This document shows, one piece after another, positions 1-5,943 of a stretch of DNA of 64,000 nt. The position numbers were made by a program, and so were the translations under genes. The notes below the pieces were generated by a model, which worked only from the letters and a program-made list of their open reading frames with translations, had not been told where the DNA came from and did not search any database. Each line of letters begins with the position of its first letter. The stretch's first letter is position 1. The stretch lies in IMG/VR virus record IMGVR_UViG_3300031707_000001, positions 62,001-126,000 of that record, one strand, 5' to 3'. Source of the stretch: a virus.

Positions 1-2
1 TT

Positions 3-308
3 CAACAGGCAAAGGTGCTGGAAATGATCAAGCACCAGCAGGAAGTCTATAGCTGGCAGTTCATGTTCCTCGGTGCGAATATTGACGCCATCAAGGTTGC
101 CGCAAGCATCGGCATCAACGTAAAGTCAGCCATGACGTTTGCAGCCAATCATGTCGGCACGTCATCAGCTTATGCTGGCGTATCCCGCTGCCTGACCTCC
201 TACCGTTCGGGTGATATGCAGAATCTGGAGTTTGACAAGCAAAGCTACGATGATCAAGCGAATGCTGGCGCCAATGCTAAACTCAAAGGCAAGAAAACAA
301 CAGCATGA
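3..308 (+). CDS. VWA-like phage protein, C-terminal part (5' end lies outside the window)
   Basis: The reading frame is open from base 3 to the stop at 306-308, so the start lies upstream of the window. The visible 101 residues contain WQFMFLGANIDAIKVAASIG followed by a GTSSAYAGVS stretch. This matches the C-terminal end that I associate with phage von Willebrand factor A (VWA) proteins of the FLGANxDA type. The metal-binding MIDAS part would lie upstream and cannot be checked. A GTG at 15 could serve as a start, but nothing like a ribosome site precedes it. The stop overlaps the next start (ATGA), which suggests one operon. Family assignment is moderately sure and the biological role is unknown. 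Confidence 0.65.
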   Translation, partial: QQAKVLEMIKHQQEVYSWQFMFLGANIDAIKVAASIGINVKSAMTFAANHVGTSSAYAGVSRCLTSYRSGDMQNLEFDKQSYDDQANAGANAKLKGKKTTA

Positions 309-514
309 GTGATATCCAAATACGAGGATCGAGTTGGCAGGAAGTGCCGGACAAAGATGTCCGGCACGTCTGGCAGTGTCGCAATGACGATTGCGACGAA
401 CAACCCAGCGTAAACGTTATGCCTGACTATTACCAGGAAAGCGGTACGCCAATGTGCACAGAGTGTAACAAGCATATGCAATACGTTCGAACAGAAGTAC
501 GGAGGAAAGTATGA
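305..514 (+). CDS. Small zinc-ribbon-like hypothetical protein
   Basis: A 69-residue protein whose start overlaps the previous stop (ATGA). It has two Cys pairs, CRNDDC near residue 26 and CTEC near residue 51, spaced as in a zinc ribbon. No catalytic motif is visible. It sits in a run of overlapping small genes and is probably co-translated with its neighbours. The function is not recognised. Confidence 0.6.
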   Translation: MSDIQIRGSSWQEVPDKDVRHVWQCRNDDCDEQPSVNVMPDYYQESGTPMCTECNKHMQYVRTEVRRKV

Positions 515-819
515 CCAGTTGGGAACGACTCGTATCACAGACAACGTCAGGTCGGTGGTTGCTCACAATTACAGCGGGCATATGCTTGCTGGCGATGACA
601 GCAGCTGATTGCTGGTATGTATGGGTAGGCAAGTTTGCTGCAAACAGTCCCCTGCCCTTCAGCGTTGAAGCCCTGTTGACCATTATCACGGCCGTCTTCA
701 TGGCCTACTTCGGCAAGGAAGGCCAAGCTGGATCTACCAGCAGTAATGGGAATAGCAACGGCAATGGGAATGGCAATGGGAACGGGGATCCCAAACTTCT
801 GACCCAGCACCAGCCATGA
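511..819 (+). CDS. Two-helix membrane protein, possible holin
   Basis: A 102-residue protein with two hydrophobic segments, at about residues 17-36 and 50-66 (ALLTIITAVFMAYFG). A low-complexity tail rich in Ser, Asn and Gly follows, encoded by a small AATGGC-type microsatellite near 745-786. Small two-helix proteins of this layout are often phage holins, but the topology alone is not proof, and the SleB-like hydrolase lies 14 kb away. The start overlaps the preceding stop. The call as a membrane protein is firm and the call as a holin is speculative. Confidence 0.5.
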   Translation: MTSWERLVSQTTSGRWLLTITAGICLLAMTAADCWYVWVGKFAANSPLPFSVEALLTIITAVFMAYFGKEGQAGSTSSNGNSNGNGNGNGNGDPKLLTQHQP

Positions 820-1040
820 AAGCCTATCTGGCGATCGGTAACAACGAGCTTGAGCATATGCCTAAGCTAAAGAAGACCGAGGAATGTCCATCCTGTGGTA
901 AGAGCCACAGGGTGGATTTCGGTAAAGACAAGGATGGCGACCCGACCGACCTAGGTTTTGTAAAGTGTCCCAAAAGCAAGAAAGCATACTTGGTCGCTAT
1001 TGCCGGGAAACGTATTCCGAACAAGAAGGGCAAGCTGTGA
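816..1040 (+). CDS. Small Cys-containing hypothetical protein
   Basis: A 74-residue protein starting inside the previous stop codon (ATGA). A CPSCGKSH motif near residues 24-31 and a later Cys at FVKCP resemble a half zinc ribbon. An internal ATG at 858 would give a shorter protein beginning MPKLKKTEE, so the start is not certain. The lysine-rich C-terminus suggests nucleic-acid contact, but this is inference. No family is recognised. Confidence 0.55.
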   Translation: MKAYLAIGNNELEHMPKLKKTEECPSCGKSHRVDFGKDKDGDPTDLGFVKCPKSKKAYLVAIAGKRIPNKKGKL

Positions 1041-1345
1041 GCGAAAAGCCCTTTTGCATCCACTTTAACGATCGTCGAAAGGTCCTTGAACGTTTGCCTA
1101 AAGACGCCATAGTCTTGGACAATCGCAGGGATTCCTGGATGATCGTACGCTTGCCCGGGATGACATGGGATCAAGCCCGGGACTATTTCAAAGATGATGC
1201 CTTGATTGGTATCTGCGAACAGAAGGAGTATTTGGCAAATGAAAAAGCAGAAGTCGAAGTCGAACCCCACAAAGTCGACGCCGTGTTGGATGCCCATGGG
1301 GGCGGAGATAAAGGACCATGCGGAAAACGTGGCTGTGTCGTATGA
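1037..1345 (+). CDS. Hypothetical protein with GTG start
   Basis: The likely start is GTG at 1037, overlapping the TGA of the previous gene and preceded by the purine-rich AAGAAGGGCAAG. This gives 102 residues beginning VSEKPFCIHF. The body contains DSWMIVRLPGMTWDQARDYF, which looks like a compact alpha/beta domain. The C-terminus ends in a Cys-rich CGKRGC segment. A longer in-frame start at 965 would overlap the upstream gene heavily and is less likely. No function is recognised. Confidence 0.5.
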   Translation: MSEKPFCIHFNDRRKVLERLPKDAIVLDNRRDSWMIVRLPGMTWDQARDYFKDDALIGICEQKEYLANEKAEVEVEPHKVDAVLDAHGGGDKGPCGKRGCVV

Positions 1346-1637
1346 TGTTTTCCGTGGCTTCTATTCCCGGTTTCGCAGGAAAGCTGGACTTCCTCCAGCA
1401 CGCAAGGATGCCTATGAAATGACTACCGCCCTGGCCGATAAGCTGGGACGGCTTTGTCGAATCGTCAAGCATCTGGAGCGCAAAGATCCACTCAAGAATT
1501 CCACAGCGATGATGGAAGAATGCGTGGCTGGAATGGTTGTCTATCTGGAGATGTTGGCCCAGCGGTACAAGCTCGACTTGATGTCAGGGTTTGCCCGTGA
1601 GCTGATGAAGGCCGTAGTCCAGCACGGAAATAAATAA
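1296..1637 (+). CDS. MazG-like nucleotide pyrophosphohydrolase-family protein
   Basis: Taken from ATG 1296 the protein has 113 residues. The segment ADKLGRLCRIVKHLERKDPL, then a Glu pair (MEECV), then VVYLEMLAQRYKLDL, follows the helix-helix pattern of MazG-like/DUF550-type phage proteins, which hydrolyse nucleoside triphosphates. The metal-binding Glu and Asp positions are only partly clear, so activity is uncertain. The gene overlaps the previous one by about 50 bases. An ATG at 1290 is an alternative start. Two tRNA genes follow directly. Confidence 0.5.
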   Translation: MGAEIKDHAENVAVSYDVFRGFYSRFRRKAGLPPARKDAYEMTTALADKLGRLCRIVKHLERKDPLKNSTAMMEECVAGMVVYLEMLAQRYKLDLMSGFARELMKAVVQHGNK

Positions 1638-1642
1638 ACATT

Positions 1643-1760
1643 GGCAGGGTAGCTCAGTTGGTAGAGCACGTAATCGTACAGTTTGTATGAACTGGCTACA
1701 GCAACCAAAATTACCCTTATAAGGTCGTGGTCGTGGGTTCGAATCCCACCCCTGCCACCA
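1643..1760 (+). tRNA. tRNA-Ile(UAU) with a 42-nt insert in the anticodon stem
   Basis: Acceptor stem GGCAGGG (1643-1649) pairs with CCCTGCC (1750-1756), followed by A and an encoded CCA. The D arm is GCTC/GAGC (1652-1655/1664-1667) and the T arm GTGGG-TTCGAAT-CCCAC (1733-1749). The gene is 118 nt long, about 42 nt over normal. Removing 1671-1712 leaves a 5-bp anticodon stem CGACC/GGTCG, a normal loop CTTATAA with U33, anticodon TAT and a 5-nt variable loop. The junction is unambiguous at the sequence level. The insert is therefore either an intron that must be removed or a replacement that makes this a non-decoding RNA. Confidence 0.85.
1671..1712 (+). other. Intron-like RNA element inside the tRNA-Ile anticodon stem
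   Basis: The insert has a hairpin CAGTT/AACTG (1679-1683/1690-1694) preceded by GTA and followed by CTACAGCAACCAAA. An outer helix GTAAT/ATTAC (1670-1674/1710-1714) spans both exon-intron borders. The same core recurs in the next tRNA and in the array at 2055-2510. It is too small for a group I or II intron and lacks an archaeal bulge-helix-bulge layout. Confidence 0.75.
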
Positions 1761-1762
1761 AT

Positions 1763-1874
1763 CGGATCGGAGTGTAACGGTAGCACAGCGGTAAATATGT
1801 ACAGATTGTATAATCTGTCTACAGCCATCAAAATGGAACCGCAGGACCAGGTTCAATTCCTGGCGATCCGACCA
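1763..1874 (+). tRNA. Second interrupted tRNA, probably tRNA-Pro(UGG)
   Basis: Acceptor CGGATCG (1763-1769) pairs with CGATCCG (1864-1870), then A and CCA. The D arm is GTGT/GCAC (1772-1775/1783-1786), the T arm CCAGG-TTCAATT-CCTGG (1847-1863) and the anticodon stem GCGGT/ACCGC (1788-1792/1838-1842). The loop region is 45 nt instead of 7 and carries the same element as the first tRNA. C1-G72 with A73 and a TGG at 1834-1836 favour proline. However, no simple excision gives a loop with U33, so the anticodon and splice points are uncertain. Confidence 0.7.
1793..1837 (+). other. Intron-like RNA element in the anticodon loop of the second tRNA
   Basis: The hairpin ACAGATT-GTAT-AATCTGT (1801-1818) is preceded by GT and followed by CTACAGCCATCAAA (1819-1832), the same arrangement as in the first tRNA. 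About 38 of these 45 nt would have to leave to restore a 7-nt loop. An AAAT repeat at both ends makes the exact junction ambiguous. Confidence 0.7.
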
Positions 1875-1876
1875 TT

Positions 1877-1914
1877 CTTAATTTCAGGTGCAAGTGCGTT
1901 ATAATACATGTAGG
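1877..1914 (+). promoter_or_regulatory. Promoter of the CTTAAT-N17-TATAAN family (copy 1)
   Basis: The -35 element is CTTAAT (1877-1882), the spacer is 17 bp and the -10 element is TATAAT (1900-1905), followed by ACATGTAGG to 1914. The same sites and spacing recur at 10384, 16282 and 16729. Transcription would start near 1912-1914 and meet a terminator at 1989-2016. Confidence 0.8.
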
Positions 1915-2016
1915 AAATAATACTCTCGCCGACCCGGCAGATGAAATCACAAATACAGCTGCCACGGTTTTCGGCAGAGCATCCTACAGAAGAACAGCCG
2001 ATAGGCGTTCTTCTTT
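1915..2016 (+). ncRNA. Candidate short RNA (about 100 nt) between promoter and terminator
   Basis: The promoter at 1877-1914 and the terminator at 1989-2016 bracket about 100 nt. A small frame (ATG 1941, 27 codons, ending past the hairpin) has no ribosome binding site, so a non-coding RNA is more likely. CCGGCAG and two later CTGCC/GGCAG segments could pair internally. Its function is unknown. Confidence 0.45.
1989..2016 (+). terminator. Rho-independent terminator
   Basis: The stem GAAGAAC-A-GCC pairs with GGC-GTTCTTC across a GATA loop, with one bulged A. TTT and a pyrimidine-rich run follow. Confidence 0.65.
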
Positions 2017-2060
2017 CCTATTGACTATCCTAGTACCTACGTGGTACTGTTTCTCCTCAA

Positions 2061-2109
2061 AGGCTGTCTACAGCAGACAATCTACACGTAAGTATAGAGT
2101 GTACAGCCT
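2061..2109 (+). ncRNA. RNA element A of the array
   Basis: P1 AGGCTGT (2061-2067) pairs with ACAGCCT (2103-2109). The core strand is CTACAGCAGACAA (2068-2080) and the inner helix is TCTA/TAGA (2081-2084/2095-2098). Confidence 0.6.
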
Positions 2110-2131
2110 GTTCTCCGATTTTGATGCGTAA

Positions 2132-2208
2132 GGGTGGATACTGCAAACAAATATCTGGGTAACCAGAATAAATGAAACATGACCGGTGCTTGAAACACTG
2201 GTCCACCC
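2132..2208 (+). ncRNA. Divergent element B of the array, two-hairpin form
   Basis: The outer helix GGGTGGA (2132-2138) pairs with TCCACCC (2202-2208). Inside are CTGG-GTAA-CCAG, a GNRA-type tetraloop hairpin, and CCGGTG/CACTGG. An ACTGCAAACAAAT strand near 2140 resembles the core of the other elements. Confidence 0.45.
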
Positions 2209-2291
2209 GAGGGTACCTCCGGGTGAGTGGGTACCTCCTGGCCACAGCCATAGGCAATCCTGTGGGACCACTCTGTGCATCGATACTTTTA

Positions 2292-2344
2292 AGGGTGTCT
2301 GCAGCAACCAATATAGCCTGAAAAGCTAACCATCTGTACACCCT
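2292..2344 (+). ncRNA. RNA element C of the array
   Basis: P1 AGGGTGT (2292-2298) pairs with ACACCCT (2338-2344). The core is CTGCAGCAACCAAT (2299-2312) and the inner helix is TAGC/GCTA (2314-2317/2325-2328). The P1 change relative to elements A and E is compensatory. Confidence 0.6.
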
Positions 2345-2357
2345 GTTTATGAGCGTA

Positions 2358-2413
2358 AGGATAACTACCGCAACCTAAAAAATTTGCCTTCAACGCAAAC
2401 CAATGCGTATCCT
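2358..2413 (+). ncRNA. RNA element D of the array
   Basis: P1 AGGATA (2358-2363) pairs with TATCCT (2408-2413). The core CTACCGCAACCTAAA has one change from the usual CAGC, and the inner helix is TTTG/CAAA (2383-2386/2396-2399). The 3' side is longer than in the other copies. Confidence 0.5.
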
Positions 2414-2439
2414 GTGCTCACCCTCTATTTTTCATTTTA

Positions 2440-2493
2440 AGGCTGTCTGCAGCAACTCAAAATATCATACCATTCGCATGATATGTACAGCCT
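2440..2493 (+). ncRNA. RNA element E of the array
   Basis: P1 AGGCTGT (2440-2446) pairs with ACAGCCT (2487-2493). The core is CTGCAGCAACTCAAA (2447-2461) and the inner helix ATATCAT/ATGATAT (2462-2468/2478-2484) is perfect. This is the clearest copy. Confidence 0.65.
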
Positions 2494-2544
2494 GTTTATT
2501 TTGTCCACAATACATCAACCTAAACCTAAGGAAGGAGTTGGCCG

Positions 2545-4149
2545 ATGATCAGAGGACACAATAAGGATGTGCTCTACGAGCACACGTTAGACCATGCCCT
2601 GGAATTCTTCAGCAAGGCCGGCAGCTTATACGTCATGGGACCACGGGGTCGTAAGCCCTTTGAGCCCTATGGCGGCGAGCATGCTGAAACGTCTGCGCTG
2701 GCATTGTTCCAGGCCGTTTGGGCCGTCAACTACAGGGAAGCACACCTCGATGCTATGCGGCTGTTGTTCTGGCTGCGTGACTGTCGGGGAGGGGCGGGTA
2801 ACCGTTCCGGCTTCCGTTCTTGTCTTCACTGGCTGGCAACCGATGCCGGTCCGGAGGCCAGGGAGTGGTTGAAGCTAAACCTGTCTCGGATTCCCGAGCA
2901 TGGTCGTATGGATGATCTTGAATGCCTGTTTGGTACGCCTCTGGAACCGGAGGCTGCCAAGCTATGGGCAGCAGGCATCAAAGCAGCCGATCACTACGCC
3001 TTGAAATGGGCCAAGCGGAACATGCGTCCGCTGCAGAAGGTCCTGGGCGTGAACGAAGCCGGTCTGAGAAAGCTTTTGTCAAAGCCGGAGAGAAAGACAG
3101 TTGAGCAGCACATGTGCTCCAACTTGTCCATTTGTCCACATTGCAAGAAACTGACCCACTGGTCAAAGCCATCAACAAAGAACACAGGTAACCCGTGGGA
3201 TCGAGCAGGTGAAGGCACGTTGGCTACCGATCTTTATGCGTGTTCCGAATGCGGGACTATGCAACGAGGGCCAATCAAGTGGGAGCCGATCGAGTACAAA
3301 GCTGTGCCGTCCAAGGCCATGAAGGCATATGCAAAAGCATTTGCCAAGCACGACCCGGAAGGATTTACAGGCTTCAAGGATAAGCTGAAGAAGGGTGAGA
3401 CCAAGGTTAATGCTTCAGTCCTGTTTCCACACGACTGCAAGCATGGGGTTGACAACGGTGATCCCGAAATCGCCGATGCCCAGTTCGATGCTTTGCCCGA
3501 CTACATGGGCAAGACCAACCAGCGCATCATGTGCCTGGTGGATACTTCAGGCAGTATGAGCGCTGCCGTCGCAGGCGGTACAGTCATGCGGATCGACGTG
3601 TCGGTTTCGCTTGGCTTGTATTGCAGTGACCGATTGGGCAAAGAGAATCCACTGTACCGGAAGTATATGGAGTTCTCCTCCAATCCATCCTTCAAGGATT
3701 GGAAAGGCAAGAAGTTCTCTGAAGCTTGTCAGGACCAGGATGGGTGGTGTGGCTCGACTAACATCGAAGCCGCATTGGACTTCCTTCTGGCCTTCGCCAA
3801 GAAGCAGAAGATTCAGCCGGAATATATGATCAATACACTGTTGATCCTATCAGATATGCAATTCGATCAGGGTACGGGAGCAGGCAATACCAATCGAACC
3901 GTGGTAGAGAATTGCATGATACGTTGGGCAGACGCAGGTTACGACATACCTAAAATTGTTTACTGGAACCTCGCTGGGTACGCCGGACAGCCGGCAACTT
4001 CCCAGTCTGAGAATATCGGACTCGTGTCTGGTTTCTCGCCTTCTGTTCTGAAGGCGATCTTGGCCGGTGATGATTTTAGTCCTGTCGCTATCATGCGCCG
4101 AGCCCTGGATAAATACCAGGTAACGGCTCCCGCAAATAAGAGCCGATGA
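2545..4149 (+). CDS. DUF2828/TROVE-like protein with C-terminal VWA domain
   Basis: A 534-residue protein. The N-terminal half has WLRDCRGGAGNRSGF near residue 75 and HGRMDDL near residue 117, like the RGGxGxR and GRxDDL signatures of TROVE and DUF2828 proteins. AVPSKAMKAYAKAFAKHD near residue 252 is also DUF2828-like. A zinc ribbon (CPHC...CSEC, residues about 195-235) is inserted between. The C-terminal VWA domain carries a complete MIDAS start, DTSGSM, near residue 332. TROVE proteins (Ro60) are rings that bind Y RNAs and misfolded RNAs. Here a structured RNA array lies directly upstream, so an RNA-binding role is a reasonable inference but not shown. The ribosome site is AAGGAAGGAG. Confidence 0.8.
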   Translation: MIRGHNKDVLYEHTLDHALEFFSKAGSLYVMGPRGRKPFEPYGGEHAETSALALFQAVWAVNYREAHLDAMRLLFWLRDCRGGAGNRSGFRSCLHWLATDAGPEAREWLKLNLSRIPEHGRMDDLECLFGTPLEPEAAKLWAAGIKAADHYALKWAKRNMRPLQKVLGVNEAGLRKLLSKPERKTVEQHMCSNLSICPHCKKLTHWSKPSTKNTGNPWDRAGEGTLATDLYACSECGTMQRGPIKWEPIEYKAVPSKAMKAYAKAFAKHDPEGFTGFKDKLKKGETKVNASVLFPHDCKHGVDNGDPEIADAQFDALPDYMGKTNQRIMCLVDTSGSMSAAVAGGTVMRIDVSVSLGLYCSDRLGKENPLYRKYMEFSSNPSFKDWKGKKFSEACQDQDGWCGSTNIEAALDFLLAFAKKQKIQPEYMINTLLILSDMQFDQGTGAGNTNRTVVENCMIRWADAGYDIPKIVYWNLAGYAGQPATSQSENIGLVSGFSPSVLKAILAGDDFSPVAIMRRALDKYQVTAPANKSR

Positions 4150-4161
4150 TTTGAACCTACC

Positions 4162-4198
4162 GTGTGGCTGGGGGTTTTCCCCAGCCACACTTACTTTG
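4162..4198 (+). terminator. Rho-independent terminator after the VWA gene
   Basis: A 12-bp perfect stem GTGTGGCTGGGG/CCCCAGCCACAC (4162-4173/4179-4190) has a GTTTT loop and is followed by TTACTTTG. Confidence 0.85.
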
Positions 4199-4213
4199 CT
4201 ATTGCATTTTTAT

Positions 4214-4276
4214 GGGTTGCAACCCACCAGCAGCAAGCTGGGTTCCTTTGAGTAGAACATCGAACCGTGCCATAAT
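4214..4276 (+). promoter_or_regulatory. Candidate promoter with upstream palindrome for the RAMP-like gene
   Basis: TTGAGT (4248-4253), a 17-bp spacer and CATAAT (4271-4276) form a plausible sigma70 promoter. A perfect palindrome GGGTTGCAACCC (4214-4225) and a CCAGC/GCTGG hairpin just upstream could be operator sites. Confidence 0.4.
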
Positions 4277-4299
4277 TACAAGGCACAATGAGGTGAACA

Positions 4300-5049
4300 G
4301 TGAGTAAGGAAAGCAAGTTGAGTAGTTTGACGAAGTGGGTAAAGGTCCGGTTGACGTTCATAGAAGACACGTTGGCCACGAATCCGGAAGACAAAGAACT
4401 CCACGATCGGTTCATTTCCAGCAAGGCGCCGGACGGTTCCGAGCGCAAGCTGGAGAACGACAGTCTGGAAGTTCGGGAGAAGATGGGCACAACCATCTTC
4501 CTGCGGGATCCCAAGACCGGTCAGTTCTGGATGGGAAACCATATGCTTAAGGGTTTCCTGAAAGCAGCCGGCGAAGTCTTCCGGGTCACCGAAGAAGAAC
4601 CGGAAGTCGCCGAAGAGAAGAAGCCTGAGGAAAATGGGAAGGACAAGAAGCCCAAGAAGGTGTCCAAGCAATGGGGCAACATCACGGGCAAGATCAACCA
4701 ATTGGTGAAAGTATACCCCAAGCAGATGTTCATCAATAGTCCGGGCGACAAACCCACCACGGCGCCGGATAGCATCTTGCAGAGAAGTCTGCGTGCTCAA
4801 ACCCAACAGGGACCCAGAGTAGCCCTGGCAAAATCCGAAGCCGTCCAAGCGGGATCGTATCTGGACGCCACAATCATGCTCATCGGCGACAAGCCGGTGA
4901 CCATGGCCATGATCAAGGAATGCCTTGACTATGGGCTGGTCCACGGTCTTGGACAGTGGAGAAATGCCGGCTACGGCGCCTTCACATACGAGATCCTGGA
5001 GGAAGGTGAAGGTCTTCCCGAGGAAGCCAGAGCTTTCTTGAAAGCGTAA
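4300..5049 (+). CDS. RAMP (Cas7)-like phage protein
   Basis: A 249-residue protein from GTG 4300, with GAGGTG five bases upstream. MGNHMLKGFLKAAGE near residue 78 resembles the S-x-x-KGxLR segment of Cas7/Csm3-type RAMP proteins. ALAKSEAVQAGSYLDATIML near residue 175 resembles their central strand. GLGQWRNAGYGAF near residue 218 resembles the Gly-rich loop that ends RAMP folds. A charged, Lys/Glu-rich insert (residues about 98-125) separates the parts. RAMP proteins bind RNA as filaments. No CRISPR array or other cas gene is present. Similar GIGxWRxxxG endings occur in phage proteins of unknown role, so the RAMP reading is inference. Confidence 0.55.
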   Translation: MSKESKLSSLTKWVKVRLTFIEDTLATNPEDKELHDRFISSKAPDGSERKLENDSLEVREKMGTTIFLRDPKTGQFWMGNHMLKGFLKAAGEVFRVTEEEPEVAEEKKPEENGKDKKPKKVSKQWGNITGKINQLVKVYPKQMFINSPGDKPTTAPDSILQRSLRAQTQQGPRVALAKSEAVQAGSYLDATIMLIGDKPVTMAMIKECLDYGLVHGLGQWRNAGYGAFTYEILEEGEGLPEEARAFLKA

Positions 5050-5058
5050 CGCTACAAT

Positions 5059-5098
5059 GGGAATAGGGCCAGTCGCCTAGCGTTTGAGCCCTATTCCC
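5059..5098 (+). terminator. Strong hairpin after the RAMP-like gene
   Basis: An 11-bp perfect stem GGGAATAGGGC/GCCCTATTCCC (5059-5069/5088-5098) has an 18-nt loop. A pyrimidine-rich run follows, but there is no real T-tract. It could terminate weakly or act as a processing or stability element at the 5' side of the GT-rich region. Confidence 0.55.
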
Positions 5099-5133
5099 TA
5101 CTCTCCTTGTGCAGTAAAGCCAATTAAGCGAGA

Positions 5134-5940
5134 GTTGTGTACGGTGAGGTTTGGTGATGGTGACGTTGGGTGGCGTTTGGTGCGGTGATGTCCGGTGTCG
5201 GTAAAGTGGGGTAACGTCACGTGCTGTATGAGTAGTGTTCGGTCTTGTCCTGCCACGTCTAGTAACAGTGTTGCGCTGCGTGGTTCGGTCTAGTTACAGT
5301 GGTGTGGGGCGCTCTGTAGTCCAGTACTGTCATGGTTATGTGAAATACTGTCTAGTTAAGGTGGAGTAAAGTCCTGTATCGTCAGGTTCTGGTGATGTGG
5401 AGTTTAGTCCCATATCGTCAGGGTGAGGTATTGCCGAGTGATGTGCGGTGACGTAGTGTCCGGTTTCGTGATGCGTAGGTAATGTCTAGCCCGGCATTGT
5501 CGAGCAATAGTGTTGTGTGGTCCGGTACTGCGTGGTCCGGTATAGGTAATGTATAGCACAGTGATGTGATGCATAGTTTTGGTGGTGTTTGCTAAAGCTA
5601 TGTGCAGTAATGGTGGAGTGCGGTCCAGCCATGTTTCGTGTGGGTCAAGTCAAGCCTTGCCAAGTCTCGTTTCGGTTCCTCATATGTGTAGTGATGCGGC
5701 GTTACGGTGGCGTCATGCCATGCGAGGTGATGTGATGGTAGCGTCAGGCAGCGTAAAGCTGAGTGTTGGTGTCGTAAAGTTCAGCCAAGTCCGTGTAGGG
5801 TTCTGTGCGGTCCTGTTGAGGTGTGGCAAAGCGCTGTTAGGCCATGGTTTGGTTGGGTCTAGTCGAGCGGTGTCACGGTCATGTGAAGCCAGGTCGACTA
5901 CAGTGATGGTGTAGTTGAGTCAAGTGTTGCGCCGTGGTGC
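5134..5940 (+). repeat. Non-coding array of degenerate GTNNN pentamers, about 800 bp
   Basis: Read by eye, nearly the whole stretch divides into 5-base units beginning GT (sometimes GC), for example GTTTG GTGCG GTGAT GTCCG. A 6-base unit appears every few units, usually with an extra G before the next GT. The mean spacing is therefore a little over 5, and the array holds on the order of 150 units. The three other bases vary freely. The + strand is rich in G and T and poor in C. A 5-base period is incompatible with coding, and the open frames inside are chance. The array lies between a hairpin (5059-5098) and a terminator (5944-5975), so a GU-rich RNA is one reading and a protein-binding DNA site is another. 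No known repeat class fits. Confidence 0.85.
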
Positions 5941-5943
5941 TTC

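Larger units (their letters stand above)
2055..2510 (+). ncRNA. Array of structured RNA elements upstream of the DUF2828/VWA gene
   Basis: This gene-free stretch holds at least four copies of a motif with outer helix P1 (AGGCTGT/ACAGCCT type), a one-sided internal strand like CTGCAGCAACCAAA, and a short inner hairpin P2. A related two-hairpin unit lies at 2132-2208. Copies often begin after TAAGG and end in CCTGTTTAT. The same core sits inside both tRNAs, where P1 carries the loop and P2 is open, so the strand order is circularly permuted. P1 pairing is kept while its sequence changes (AGGCTGT, AGGGTGT, AGGATA), which supports a real RNA fold. The region ends just before the VWA gene at 2545. 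Confidence 0.7.

Noticed and set aside
1671-1712. Archaeal-type bulge-helix-bulge intron or group I intron in the tRNA
   Set aside because: The insert is too small for group I, the borders lie in a continuous helix instead of two 3-nt bulges, and all other signals are bacterial.
1941-2024. 27-codon frame after the first family promoter
   Set aside because: No ribosome site, and the terminator hairpin lies inside the frame.
2055-2510. Array of repeats as a CRISPR array
   Set aside because: Repeats are not constant in sequence or spacing. The conserved parts are separated helices and a core strand, and no spacer pattern exists.
5579-5914. Open frame of 111 codons inside the GT-rich array
   Set aside because: The DNA has a 5-base period that cannot be coding. 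The product is low in order, has no family, and no ribosome site precedes it.
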